NCBI RefSeq assembly: GCF_002252985.1
Contig: NZ_NHPJ01000094.1
Span: 19,832 to 83,831 of the forward strand
Source: Halorubrum halodurans
GTDB lineage: Archaea; Halobacteriota; Halobacteria; Halobacteriales; Haloferacaceae
Length of the DNA: 64,000 nt
Direction: 5' to 3'
Shown here in pieces: positions 1 through 7,443 of the stretch (position 1 is its first letter; every line of letters starts with the position of its first letter). Both the position numbers and the translations under genes were made by a program. The notes beneath the pieces are model-generated. The model did no database searches. It had not been told where the DNA came from and saw nothing but the letters and a program-made list of their open reading frames with translations.

Positions 1-71
1 GTCACCAGCCAAACCGAACCCCCGGAGTGGGGGAGACTCAGGTCGATCAACGGTCACACCGGTGAAACGAG

Positions 72-623
72 ATGACACAGATATCTTCCCGACCGCGCTC
101 TGAACTCCTCGCTGTCGGTATCTTTGTCACTGCTGTAACGATCCTCGTCACGCAGTTCATAAGCGCAACGCCAGCCGCCGTCGCGGTTGGTGACGAGAGT
201 ACACGAATTGGGAATCTCGGATGGCAATTCACGCTCCGCGACGTGGCCCTCATTACTATTTCAGCGTATGCCGCCGGCGGAAGCACGATCGTACTCCTCA
301 CCGAGGCGGATCCGACGTCGTCGACGATCGCGGACGCCGAGCAAACGGACGCTTCCACACGGCAGTCTACCAGCGAGTCCAGTAACGAGCTACTGGAGGC
401 CCGCAGAGAGGAGTGGGAAACCGTTTCGGAACGACTCACGAGCAACGAGGAGGTGGTTTATCAGGCGGTGCTCGAGGCCGACGGCGTCCTCCCACAGAGC
501 GAGATAGTCGACCGGACAGACCTCTCAAAAGCGACAGTCAGCCGTACGCTCGATAGTCTGGAGGCGAAAAACCTCGCCGAGCGAAAGCGCCACGGCATGG
601 GGAACACGGTACTGCTTACGTAG
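72..623 (+). CDS. Membrane-anchored winged-helix (MarR/IclR-like) regulator
   Basis: This 183-residue protein has two predicted membrane helices (about residues 12-34 and 56-77), a Ser/Thr/Glu-rich linker with a charged, probably coiled stretch (about 90-125), and a C-terminal winged helix (about 120-183). The recognition helix contains SKATVSRTLDSLEAKNL. The layout puts a DNA-binding domain on the cytoplasmic face of the membrane, a pattern common in haloarchaea, but no ligand or target can be read. Base composition is visibly less GC-rich than the core genes further right. The ATG at 72 is the first start in the window, and an upstream extension cannot be excluded. The regulator call is inferred from fold only. 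Confidence 0.72.
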   Translation: MTQISSRPRSELLAVGIFVTAVTILVTQFISATPAAVAVGDESTRIGNLGWQFTLRDVALITISAYAAGGSTIVLLTEADPTSSTIADAEQTDASTRQSTSESSNELLEARREEWETVSERLTSNEEVVYQAVLEADGVLPQSEIVDRTDLSKATVSRTLDSLEAKNLAERKRHGMGNTVLLT

Positions 624-1097
624 GCTGGCCGTCGTGAGTACGATCATAACGGCATACTTCCCCGACTGACCGCCTGTAGTCACGCAGATTTGAGGGGCCG
701 CGATCCGATACACGAACTGTTTGCTGCGCCGCCGCGCTAGTTCGCTTCAGCCGATGACGAGCGAACTCGTCTTCGCCACCGTTTCACGGTGGTTCGTAAC
801 GTGGTGGGGTCCCCCCTGTGATTTCACTTCCGCACACGCGCGTGCGTAAGCGCCCGACCACGACAAGCGATCGATATTTCCGGCGAGTGACCGTCAGATT
901 CCGAAAAAAGACTTACAGAGACCCTCAATCGGTGATTGGTTTCTGCGGGTGTGCTGAATACAGAGCGCGAATCGGGTAGAAGACATTTGCCAGACGAACC
1001 ACGGGACTGAACCATTAGCGGGCACCGTGACGACTCGGATCGTGTTGGGCGTTCTCACCACGCAAAAGCTATTCTGTGGGGTCGCCTGCGTCGGCAC
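624..1097. other. Gene-free stretch holding repeat copy 1
   Basis: I see no credible gene in these 474 bases. The stretch from about 756 to 973 is a degenerate copy of sequence found again at 4268-4428 and, in part, at 2110-2142. The last 30 bases hold a TATA-like TATTC (1070-1074), about 27 nt before the GTG start of the DMT exporter, so that mRNA is probably leaderless. Confidence 0.6.
756..973. repeat. Dispersed degenerate repeat, copy 1
   Basis: The copy aligns with 4268-4428 over its length with small gaps and one insertion of about 35 bp near 790-833. The longest perfect match is 17 bp, GGTTTCTGCGGGTGTGC at 938-954 and 4393-4409. The tail GAATACAGAGCGCG (956-969) recurs at 2113-2126. 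No reading frame is conserved, so a decayed mobile-element end or non-autonomous element is more likely than a gene. Confidence 0.6.
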
Positions 1098-2015
1098 GTG
1101 AAGCGCTACGAGAACGCCCTCGGGTTCCTCGCGCTCGCCGCCCTCTGGGGCGCCTCCTATCCCGCTATACGCGCCGCGAAAGCGGGCGTCGAGCCGCTGC
1201 TGATGGCCGCACTCCGGTTCGACGCCATCGGCGTCGTCGTCCTCGGCTACGCACTCGCCCGCAGCCAACAGGTCCGCCCCACCAGCGCCGACACCACGGC
1301 TATCCTGATCGGTGGTGTCGGCATGATCGCTGTCCACAACGGCCTCCTCTTCGTCGGCCAGACCATGGTCACTGGGGCCGTCGGCGCGGTCGTCCTCGCC
1401 ACCGTCCCCATCTGGAGCGTCGCGTTCGCCGTCGTCGCTCTCGACACCGCCCGCCCGACGCCCACGCGCGTCTTCGGTATCCTCCTCGGCCTCGTCGGCA
1501 CCAGCATCCTCGTCGTACCCGGCCCCACCGACATACAGCCACCCGACCCACTCGGCGTCACACTCATGACCGCGAGCGCGGTCACGTTCGCGCTCGCCGC
1601 CGTCGCCCTCCGCCGCGAAACCCCCACGCTCGGCGTCGCCGCCCGCCAGGGCTGGATGATGCTCGTCGGCGGCATCGTCCTCCACGTCGCCAGCCTCGCC
1701 CGCGGCGAACCCCAGACCGTCGCACTCACCCCGGACGTACTCATCGCGTTCGGGTTCCTCGTGCTCGCCGCCGGCGTCGTCGGCTACCTCCTCTACTACA
1801 CGCTCCTAGACCGCCTCGGTCCCGTCGAGGTCAACCTCTTCGGGTACGTCGCCCCCGTGTTCGCCGCCATAACCGGATGGCTCTTCCTCGACGAACGCCT
1901 CGCCGCGACCACCGTTGTCGGCTTCCTCGTCATCGCCGTCGGCTTCGTGCTCGTCAAACGCGACGCTATTCGCGACGCGCTCATCGACGAGGCCGTACCA
2001 GCGACCGGCGACTAA
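1098..2015 (+). CDS. EamA/DMT superfamily exporter
   Basis: The 305-residue protein has about ten hydrophobic helices arranged as two tandem five-helix EamA units. The second unit ends with the typical [18 protein letters not shown] helix pair. It starts with GTG at 1098 (KRYENALGFLALAALWGASYP). A TATA-like element about 27 nt upstream fits a leaderless transcript. DMT exporters move metabolites or drugs out through the cytoplasmic membrane, and the substrate cannot be read. It is clearly similar to the exporter at 53331-54251 (RY.N start, LGP.E.N.....PVFAA motif). Degenerate repeat copies lie on both sides, and a strong hairpin follows the stop. Confidence 0.85.
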   Translation: MKRYENALGFLALAALWGASYPAIRAAKAGVEPLLMAALRFDAIGVVVLGYALARSQQVRPTSADTTAILIGGVGMIAVHNGLLFVGQTMVTGAVGAVVLATVPIWSVAFAVVALDTARPTPTRVFGILLGLVGTSILVVPGPTDIQPPDPLGVTLMTASAVTFALAAVALRRETPTLGVAARQGWMMLVGGIVLHVASLARGEPQTVALTPDVLIAFGFLVLAAGVVGYLLYYTLLDRLGPVEVNLFGYVAPVFAAITGWLFLDERLAATTVVGFLVIAVGFVLVKRDAIRDALIDEAVPATGD

Positions 2016-2030
2016 CTGGCTCGACCAGCA

Positions 2031-2050
2031 ACCGCCGTCCTCGCGGCGGT
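2031..2050 (+). terminator. Hairpin after the DMT exporter
   Basis: ACCGCCG (2031-2037) and CGGCGGT (2044-2050) form a perfect 7-bp stem with a 6-nt loop, beginning 15 nt after the exporter stop codon and in front of a convergent gene. No long T tract follows, so its role in termination is inferred. Confidence 0.45.
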
Positions 2051-2109
2051 CGTCTGCTACTCGGTTGGCCTTTGTTGAACCCTCCAACGGCGACACCTCC
2101 TCCATTCGC

Positions 2110-2142
2110 GTGGAATACAGAGCGCGTATCTCCCACAGAACC
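2110..2142. repeat. Dispersed degenerate repeat, copy 3 (fragment)
   Basis: GAATACAGAGCGCG at 2113-2126 matches copy 1 exactly (956-969). The following TATCTCCCACAGAACC resembles the end of copy 2 (TATCCCACACGGCACC, 4425-4440). Only the tail of the element is recognisable here. Confidence 0.45.
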
Positions 2143-2318
2143 ATTCTCCAACTTGATCAGAGTAGATCGCACAGTACAGCCTCTGTATCTCGCACACCGA
2201 TCCTATCAGTTCCAAAGGTTTTCAACAGAGCCGCTGACGACGGATTTCCGGGAGTCCACATCAAAGCCTCACCTCATGGATCGAGCCGCATTTGTGCCGA
2301 GGGAGTCGGTGGGGCGGT

Positions 2319-3161
2319 TTACACGAGGGCTGGAGCGACGCCGAGGGCGGCGGTTCCGAGAAGGACCGCGCCGTATCCGGTAGCGACGAGGAATACCGTG
2401 CGTCGGGGATGGTCGACGAGGCCCCGACGGTGTCCGGCTGCCGCGAGGTAGCCAGTCAGCGGCAACAGCTGGAGGGCGTGGAGGCCGACGAAGTGCGCAA
2501 GGCGAAGGTCTCCGACGAGCTGCCAGCCGACGACCGGGACCGTTGGCTCCGTCGTCTCGACGACCCGTGACTGGATCGCGATCATCGCCGCTCCTTCGAA
2601 CGCGCCGACGACGAACCACCCGATCCCGAGGAGGATGCCCGCGGCGAACGCCGGATGGACGTCGAAGGCGTTGCCGCGCGCGCGGACCGCCAGCGCGGCG
2701 ATCGCGACGGTGACGACGACGATCGTGACGCCCATCACCCCTCCGATCGCCGCGTCGAGGACCGTCGCCCGATTGAAGTGGGACCCGACGCCGCGAGCGG
2801 CCTGTCCGCCGATGAGGGCGATCTCAAGGAGGAGACCGACGCCGACGATCCGGGAGACGCGGCGGCGAACGTCCGGGTCGACCGGGAGGTGGACGCCGAG
2901 CCAGCCGAGCGTCGCGCACGCGAGCGCGATCGAGCCGGCGAACTTCGTCGGCTTAAGCCACGCCGGTTCCCCGTTGACGACCGTCGGGTCGAGGACGATG
3001 CCGACGGCGAAGACACCGAACAGAACGGCGTTGATCGCGGCCACGGCGGACAGAACCGGGTCGCGGCGCCGTAGCTCTCCGATCGACGTGGCCATCGTCC
3101 GCGCGATCGCCCGTAGCGTCGTCCGTCCTCTCGTGGCTACAGCGGCCGACTCGGAGTTCAT
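2319..3161 (-). CDS. Seven-TM integral membrane protein of unknown function
   Basis: The 280-residue protein has about 45 hydrophilic N-terminal residues followed by roughly seven hydrophobic segments up to the C-terminus. Conserved-looking polar positions within helices include GGQAARGVGSHFNR and AHFVGLHALQ, where two or three His residues could bind a metal or heme, but that is speculation. I do not recognise the family. It is transcribed divergently from the HTH_10 regulator at 3238. The 76-bp gap between them carries a perfect 12-bp palindrome, so the regulator may control this gene. Its start is the ATG complement at 3159-3161. Confidence 0.7.
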   Translation of the reverse strand: MNSESAAVATRGRTTLRAIARTMATSIGELRRRDPVLSAVAAINAVLFGVFAVGIVLDPTVVNGEPAWLKPTKFAGSIALACATLGWLGVHLPVDPDVRRRVSRIVGVGLLLEIALIGGQAARGVGSHFNRATVLDAAIGGVMGVTIVVVTVAIAALAVRARGNAFDVHPAFAAGILLGIGWFVVGAFEGAAMIAIQSRVVETTEPTVPVVGWQLVGDLRLAHFVGLHALQLLPLTGYLAAAGHRRGLVDHPRRTVFLVATGYGAVLLGTAALGVAPALV

Positions 3162-3198
3162 ACCGTCGTGTTACCGGGCGATTCATGTGTGTGTGACC

Positions 3199-3210
3199 CC
3201 AACATGTTGG
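3199..3210. promoter_or_regulatory. Perfect 12-bp palindrome, candidate operator
   Basis: CCAACATGTTGG is self-complementary and lies in the short divergent region between the 7-TM gene (start 3161) and the HTH_10 gene (start 3238), 28 nt before the latter. A dimeric regulator could bind it. The function is inferred from position and symmetry. Confidence 0.4.
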
Positions 3211-3237
3211 CATCTGCTCGATGCGGCAGTGATCGAC

Positions 3238-3873
3238 ATGATCGACGCTCGGTTCCGCATTCGCCTCCCGCCGGACCTGTACATCGCCGACCTGTCGGAG
3301 GCGTTCCCCGACGCGACGTTTCGACTGCTGTCCGGCGTCCGCAGCGGCGCCACCGCGAAGGAACTCGGTGAGGTGCTGACTCCGGCTCCGGGGTCGGTCG
3401 CGGCGGCGTTTCGCGAGCACGATGCGGTCGACGCGTACGAGGTGTTGGAACGCACCGACGACCGGCTCCTCACGACGTACGAGACGACCGACGTCGACCT
3501 CTACGCCTTCGTCGAGGCCGGGGGATTCCCGCCCGAGTTTCCGATCGAAGTGCGGAACGGGTTCTACGAGTTCGACCTGACCGGCACTCGCGAGGAGTTC
3601 GACCAGCTCCGAGAGACGCTGGAAACGAGCGGTACCGAGTACGAACTCCTCTCGAAGGTGAACAAGAAGCGGGCGGACCGACTCCTCACACGCCGACAGG
3701 AGGAGCTCCTCGCCGCCGGCCTCAGAGAGGGGTACTTCGAGGTCCCGCGAGGGTGTACCCTGGCGGATCTCGCCGACGCGGTCGGCGTGGACAAGTCGAC
3801 CGCGAGCGGGATCGTCCGCCGGGCGCAGGCGCGGCTTATCGCGTGGTACCTGACCGACGTGACGGCCGAGTGA
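3238..3873 (+). CDS. HTH_10 (bacterio-opsin activator-type) transcriptional regulator
   Basis: The 211-residue protein has an N-terminal sensor-like domain (about 1-145) and a C-terminal HTH_10 domain. That domain has the typical LTRRQEELLAAGLREGYFEVPR opening and an HTH (LADAVGVDKSTASGIVRRAQARL, about 175-200). HTH_10 proteins are haloarchaeal regulators related to Bat, the bacterio-opsin activator. I chose ATG 3238; a GTG at 3229 is possible, and the open frame runs further upstream but through a divergent promoter region. The palindrome at 3199-3210 is a candidate autoregulatory or target site. The neighbouring 7-TM gene is the obvious candidate target. Confidence 0.82.
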   Translation: MIDARFRIRLPPDLYIADLSEAFPDATFRLLSGVRSGATAKELGEVLTPAPGSVAAAFREHDAVDAYEVLERTDDRLLTTYETTDVDLYAFVEAGGFPPEFPIEVRNGFYEFDLTGTREEFDQLRETLETSGTEYELLSKVNKKRADRLLTRRQEELLAAGLREGYFEVPRGCTLADLADAVGVDKSTASGIVRRAQARLIAWYLTDVTAE

Positions 3874-4670
3874 CGGGCGGGCGGGTTCGTCACGATTCCT
3901 CGCACAGATCTGCTCCGTTGAATCCCCAGAAGGCGTCGGGATCGGATCACTCCGTACTCGGTGTAGGAGCGATGTCGAGGGAATTCAGCCGATGGATCTG
4001 CGCAGAGAAAGAGCGGATCGAGACCACGGGATGGATCCCGTCCAACTCATCGACGACGACGAACGAGATAACCCCGTTCTCGGCGATCGAGACCCCGTGT
4101 CATCGCCGGATCCAACGGAGCACCGGAAGCCGAAACGATCGACCGGTCGCTCGATCCCCGCCTCGAAACCCGACCCGTAGGTCCGCTCGTTTTCTCTCGT
4201 CGAGCCGTTCGCTGAGCGCTCGTCCGACCGTCCTCGACGTCGAGTGGCTCCCTCGCTCCAGCTGCTCGACGGGCGAGTTCGTCTTCGTCACCGTCCCATT
4301 CGCGCGTGCGTGAGCGCCGCGACCGCGACGGCGATCGATAGCTCCGGCGATCGACCGACGGATTCCGGAAAAAAGACCCTCGACCGGTCATCGGTTTCTG
4401 CGGGTGTGCCGAATACGGGGCGCGTATCCCACACGGCACCTGACGAGAGCTGTCTCTCCCGTGAACGAACGCGTCCGAGGTCGATACGGTCCGAGGTCCC
4501 GACCGATCGTGGTCTTCCAGGGCAGGCCGAACTCGAACGGGTCACGTGGCTGCTCGACAACGAGTTCGACGCTGATGTCGCCGTGCGCGAGAGTGACGCG
4601 GCTGCGGGCGAGTTCGCGTCGAGGGTCGAACCCCGAAGGCCGGCGACCCGTATTTCCGACGAGGACTGGA
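3874..4670. other. Long gene-free stretch with repeat copy 2
   Basis: No reading frame in these 797 bases looks like a real protein: the open frames are arginine-rich and lack the acidic composition of this organism. The right half contains repeat copy 2 (4268-4428). The rest has lower GC than the core genes and could be decayed accessory DNA. I see no tRNA or structured RNA in it. Confidence 0.5.
4268..4428. repeat. Dispersed degenerate repeat, copy 2
   Basis: The copy aligns with 756-973, including TTCGTCTTCG.CACCG near its start, GCGATCGATA in the middle, a run of A residues after GATTCCG, and the 17-bp perfect match at 4393-4409. It is the more compact copy, lacking the roughly 35-bp insertion seen in copy 1. 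Divergence between copies suggests they are old. Confidence 0.6.
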
Positions 4671-5015
4671 TCAGTGAGCCGGGGTATGTGCGCCCGAGAC
4701 CGTCGTCAACAGCACGATTCCGACGAGTATGAGACCGACGCCGACGACTGCGGCCGGGTCGATCGACTCGCCGAAGAAAACGAGACCGATCGCCGTCGTC
4801 CCGACGATACCGACGGCTGACCAGATCGCGTACACCTTCCCGATCGGCAGCGCTTCCAGAGCCAGCCCGAGGAAGTAAAACGAACTCAGATATCCGACGA
4901 CCACGCCGCCGGTCGCGACGTAGTTTGAGAACCCGTCCGACAGTTTGAGCGCGGTCGTCCCGACCAGTTCCGCTGCGATCGCGAGCGCGAGCGCCAGCAC
5001 CAGCGCGGGATTCAT
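4671..5015 (-). CDS. SMR-family small multidrug exporter (EmrE-like)
   Basis: The 114-residue protein has four membrane helices, the normal SMR size. The first helix carries the membrane-embedded glutamate (A-E16-L-V-G-T-T, matching EmrE Glu14) that couples proton and substrate movement. The third helix has the family motif YAIWSAVGIVGTT. SMR proteins work as dimers in the cytoplasmic membrane and export cationic drugs or quaternary compounds such as guanidinium; the substrate cannot be told here. I start at the ATG complement at 5013-5015, because a longer frame from 5102 adds a hydrophilic leader not seen in the family. It is divergent from the TrmB-type regulator at 5151. Confidence 0.85.
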   Translation of the reverse strand: MNPALVLALALAIAAELVGTTALKLSDGFSNYVATGGVVVGYLSSFYFLGLALEALPIGKVYAIWSAVGIVGTTAIGLVFFGESIDPAAVVGVGLILVGIVLLTTVSGAHTPAH

Positions 5016-5032
5016 GGCCGGATCGAGGCCGA

Positions 5033-5046
5033 CTACGGGAAAGTAG
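5033..5046. promoter_or_regulatory. Inverted repeat between SMR exporter and TrmB gene
   Basis: CTAC (5033-5036) and GTAG (5043-5046) are inverted with a 6-nt spacer, 18-31 nt upstream of the exporter start. It is short and could be chance. Position at the exporter promoter next to a TrmB-family gene makes it worth testing as an operator. Confidence 0.25.
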
Positions 5047-5150
5047 GTTCTCCAATGTGTTGCCACTTGCTCTCCGTTGTGGAACGATAACGGTGAGTTC
5101 ATCCTGTAGTAGACCGTCAGCGTTTCTTCGACCGTGGGTGAACGCGGGAT

Positions 5151-5945
5151 ATGAGCGACCTCGTCGAGCTAGGGCTATCAAACTACGAAGCCAGAGTCTA
5201 CCGGACACTGCTCGGTCTCGGATCCGCCCCAGCGCGGACGATCTCGGAGGCCAGCGAGGTTCCTCGAGGCCGGATCTACGACGTTCTGAACGTCCTCAAC
5301 GGTCGCGGTCTCATCAGGACACACGACTCCCGAGACCCAACCCACTACACGGCCGTCGACCCCGACACTGCCGTCGACAGTCTGCTGGACGAGCGGAGGC
5401 GCGAACTGTCCGAACGGCGTAGGCACTACGAGTCGGTCGCCGAGTCAGTGAGCGAGCGACTCTCACCGGCGATACCCAAAGAGAGTCGCTTCTGGGCAGC
5501 TTCCCTCGGAAGCGAAGATGCTCTCTCGCTCGCTAGTGACCAGCAGGAGATCGCCGAGGATCGTATCACGTCCGTGGTCGCCGCACCTTACGAGAACGCG
5601 CCGTGGAAGCGGTACGCTTCCGAGATCGACGTTATCGAGCGTGAGATGGACCCGTCGCTGGACGTTCGCGTGCTCTGCAGCGAGGATCTGCTCTCCGGGG
5701 TCGATGCCGCGGTTCGTGAGGATCTCCTTGGTCTTTCAGCAAACCTCGCCGTCCGGGAGACACCAGACGTCTCGATCACTGCCGACGTCGTCGATGGGCA
5801 CACAGTCTACGTACACGTCGCCGATCCGTTCGATCCGAGCGAGCGACTCGGGGTCGTCGCGGTCCGGGACGAAACGTTCGCGGACTCCATGGAAACCGCC
5901 TTCGAGAGCGCATGGGGGGATGCTCGACGGATTTCGGGTCCGTGA
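5151..5945 (+). CDS. TrmB-family transcriptional regulator
   Basis: The 264-residue protein begins with a TrmB-type winged helix (about 1-70: LVELGLSNYEARVYRTLLGLG, then RGRIYDVLNVLNGRGLI). A helical linker with RRRELSERRRHYESVAESVSER (about 85-108) follows. A C-terminal alpha/beta effector domain (about 125-260) resembles the phospholipase-D-like sensor domain of this family. TrmB proteins sense sugars or other small molecules and regulate transport and metabolism. Divergent placement from an SMR exporter suggests control of that exporter. Codon use is less GC-rich than in the core genes. The family call is firm and the ligand unknown. Confidence 0.85.
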   Translation: MSDLVELGLSNYEARVYRTLLGLGSAPARTISEASEVPRGRIYDVLNVLNGRGLIRTHDSRDPTHYTAVDPDTAVDSLLDERRRELSERRRHYESVAESVSERLSPAIPKESRFWAASLGSEDALSLASDQQEIAEDRITSVVAAPYENAPWKRYASEIDVIEREMDPSLDVRVLCSEDLLSGVDAAVREDLLGLSANLAVRETPDVSITADVVDGHTVYVHVADPFDPSERLGVVAVRDETFADSMETAFESAWGDARRISGP

Positions 5946-6092
5946 TACGGGAAGGATCCGCCGAGTCAGCCGTTCGTTATACGCTCCGACCGCTCGACCG
6001 ACGTTACTTGTGGGCCCCGATTCACGCCCGTCCCGTAGGTTTCACGCCCGCTACGGATCCGTCGCTATCGTCGGTGCGAAGTGGGGTGAAAA

Positions 6093-6165
6093 TGGGCCGG
6101 CACGAATTTGAATCGTGGTTACGGCCACCCGAAGGCCGAAGGATACCAAGCTACCCCACCGGCCC
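6093..6165 (-). tRNA. tRNA-Pro (anticodon CGG)
   Basis: Read on the minus strand, the 73-nt gene has acceptor arms GGGCCGG (6165-6159) and CCGGCCC (6100-6094) plus discriminator A (6093). The anticodon stem CGGCC/GGCCG encloses loop TTCGGGT, giving anticodon CGG. The T arm is CACGA TTCAAAT TCGTG. There is no intron and no encoded CCA. Its 3' end faces the accessory segment on the left, the usual orientation for integration at a tRNA 3' end. Confidence 0.95.
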
Positions 6166-6230
6166 GCATCCCAACGGAGGCCGTTCGTTCTTTTAATCCT
6201 TCCGAAAACGGGGTCGGCGGCATCGGCGGG

Positions 6231-6614
6231 TCAGGGTTCGAAGTACCGGTCTCGGTGCGCGCGGCAGCCGGGATTGAACGCGGCCCCGCAGCGCGGACAG
6301 GCGTCGTCGCAGTCGAGGTACTCGCGGGCGCTCAGCCGCCCACGGCAGCGCCCGCAGAACACTACAGGCTCGTCGAACCGGTCGCGGGGCCACGGCTCCG
6401 CGTCGTGGTCGGCCGCCGCGTCGTGACAGCTCGCACACGGGTAGTACGTCTCACAGCAGCCGAACCGCAGGGCGATCACGTCGACCGCGGCGTGCCAGTG
6501 GGCACACCGGGTCCGGGGATCGACCGCCACCCCACGAAGGGGGACGGGGAACCGGTCGTCGAGCGCGGGAGCGTAGGTCGTCCGCGTCGCGTCGGGGTCG
6601 TCGGCGTCGCTCAT
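6231..6614 (-). CDS. CHY-type zinc-finger protein
   Basis: The 127-residue cytoplasmic protein is built around a CHY zinc finger. The Cys/His ligands run in order: CAHWH, then GCCETYYPCASCH, then VVFCGRCR, then YLDC..ACPRCGAAFNPGC..H. CHY domains bind several zinc ions; in eukaryotes they occur in Hot13 and in E3 ligases such as Pirh2, but the archaeal role is unknown. I start at the ATG complement 6612-6614, because upstream codons in frame are arginine-rich and overlap TrmY. It lies 14 nt downstream of trmY on the same strand, so the two are probably co-transcribed. Confidence 0.82.
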   Translation of the reverse strand: MSDADDPDATRTTYAPALDDRFPVPLRGVAVDPRTRCAHWHAAVDVIALRFGCCETYYPCASCHDAAADHDAEPWPRDRFDEPVVFCGRCRGRLSAREYLDCDDACPRCGAAFNPGCRAHRDRYFEP

Positions 6615-6628
6615 CTCTCCGCTCCCGT

Positions 6629-7225
6629 TCAGTACGCGGTGTAGCCGTCCGTGTCGAGCCAGTTGTGGACGACCGAGACGGTGTGGTCGGCGTGGAGCCG
6701 TTCGGGGCCGACGCGAAGCCGCCGGTCGCACGCCTCCGCGAGCAGCGACGACTCCGTCTCCGAGAAGTCGTGATGGTCCGAGAGGACGAACACCGGATCG
6801 GCCGGCGGCTCCGCGTCGACGAGCGGGTCGCCCGCCTCGTGAAGCTGGACGAGCGATCCCTCGGCGGCCAGCCGGTCGAGCGTCCGCGACAGTCCCATCC
6901 GACGCAGCTCCACGCCGGGAGAGACGTCCGCCGGCATGTGGCCGATCGCGTCCTCGCGGGCGGCGAGTGCGTCACGGACCCGCGCGGCGACGTTCCGCTC
7001 GTCGGGGTGGAGGTGTCGAAGGGTCGCGGCGTCGAACGTGACGGTGAACTCGTCGGCACAGACGAGGTGGACCCTGGCGTCCTCGCGGATGCCGTGTGAG
7101 AGGAAGACGCCGGTCGACACGCATCGACAGAGCAGGTCGAGCCGGCCCGCGCCGGGGATGTCCGAAAGGGAGATCGCGTCCGGGTCGGTGGGGACGTCGT
7201 GGCCGACGACGACGAACTGGCGCAT
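6629..7225 (-). CDS. trmY: tRNA (pseudouridine(54)-N(1))-methyltransferase TrmY
   Basis: The 198-residue protein is a SPOUT-class methyltransferase. The opening RQFVVVGHDVPTDPDAISLSDIPGAGRLDLLCR and the C-terminal SAM-knot region (VFVLSDHHDF, then RVGPERLHADHTVSVVHNWLD) are typical of TrmY. The enzyme methylates N1 of pseudouridine at tRNA position 54, giving m1-pseudouridine in place of the ribothymidine found in other domains. Length matches the family. It heads a probable two-gene unit with the CHY zinc-finger gene and is divergent from a small HIT-type zinc-finger gene at 7276. Confidence 0.93.
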   Translation of the reverse strand: MRQFVVVGHDVPTDPDAISLSDIPGAGRLDLLCRCVSTGVFLSHGIREDARVHLVCADEFTVTFDAATLRHLHPDERNVAARVRDALAAREDAIGHMPADVSPGVELRRMGLSRTLDRLAAEGSLVQLHEAGDPLVDAEPPADPVFVLSDHHDFSETESSLLAEACDRRLRVGPERLHADHTVSVVHNWLDTDGYTAY

Positions 7226-7275
7226 ACGGGCCGGTCCGCCCGAACCGTGATAAGCGCCCCGGCCGACGGTCGACC

Positions 7276-7443
7276 ATGAGCGTCACCGGACTCTGTCAGA
7301 TCTGTGAGAACGCCCCGGCACGGCACGGCTGTCGGTACTGCGGACGCCAGGTCTGCCGCGACCACTGGAACGAGGCGGTCGGCGCGTGTACCCCGTGTGC
7401 GGAGTCGTCGGGCGTCGACGACTCGGACGGATCGACCGGCTAG
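7276..7443 (+). CDS. Small HIT-type zinc-finger protein
   Basis: This 55-residue protein has eight regularly spaced ligands: C7, C10, C19, C22, C27, H30, C38 and C41, a HIT-like double zinc knuckle. Haloarchaea encode many such micro zinc proteins, some needed for growth-mode or stress responses, but this one has no known role. The ATG at 7276 is chosen because the upstream frame lies inside the divergent promoter and is arginine-rich. Its stop codon overlaps the stop of the convergent pyrF gene within CTAG (7440-7443), leaving no room for a terminator between them. Confidence 0.75.
   Translation: MSVTGLCQICENAPARHGCRYCGRQVCRDHWNEAVGACTPCAESSGVDDSDGSTG

Larger units (their letters stand above)
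2016..2318. other. Convergent intergenic region with repeat fragment
   Basis: This 303-bp gap between convergent genes contains the hairpin at 2031-2050 and a fragment (2110-2142) of the dispersed repeat. I see no reading frame worth calling in it. Confidence 0.5.

Noticed and set aside
4288..5208. A 306-codon minus-strand frame across the gene-free stretch and the SMR gene
   Set aside because: Its composition is Arg/Ser-rich, it overlaps the real SMR gene in another frame and crosses repeat copy 2.
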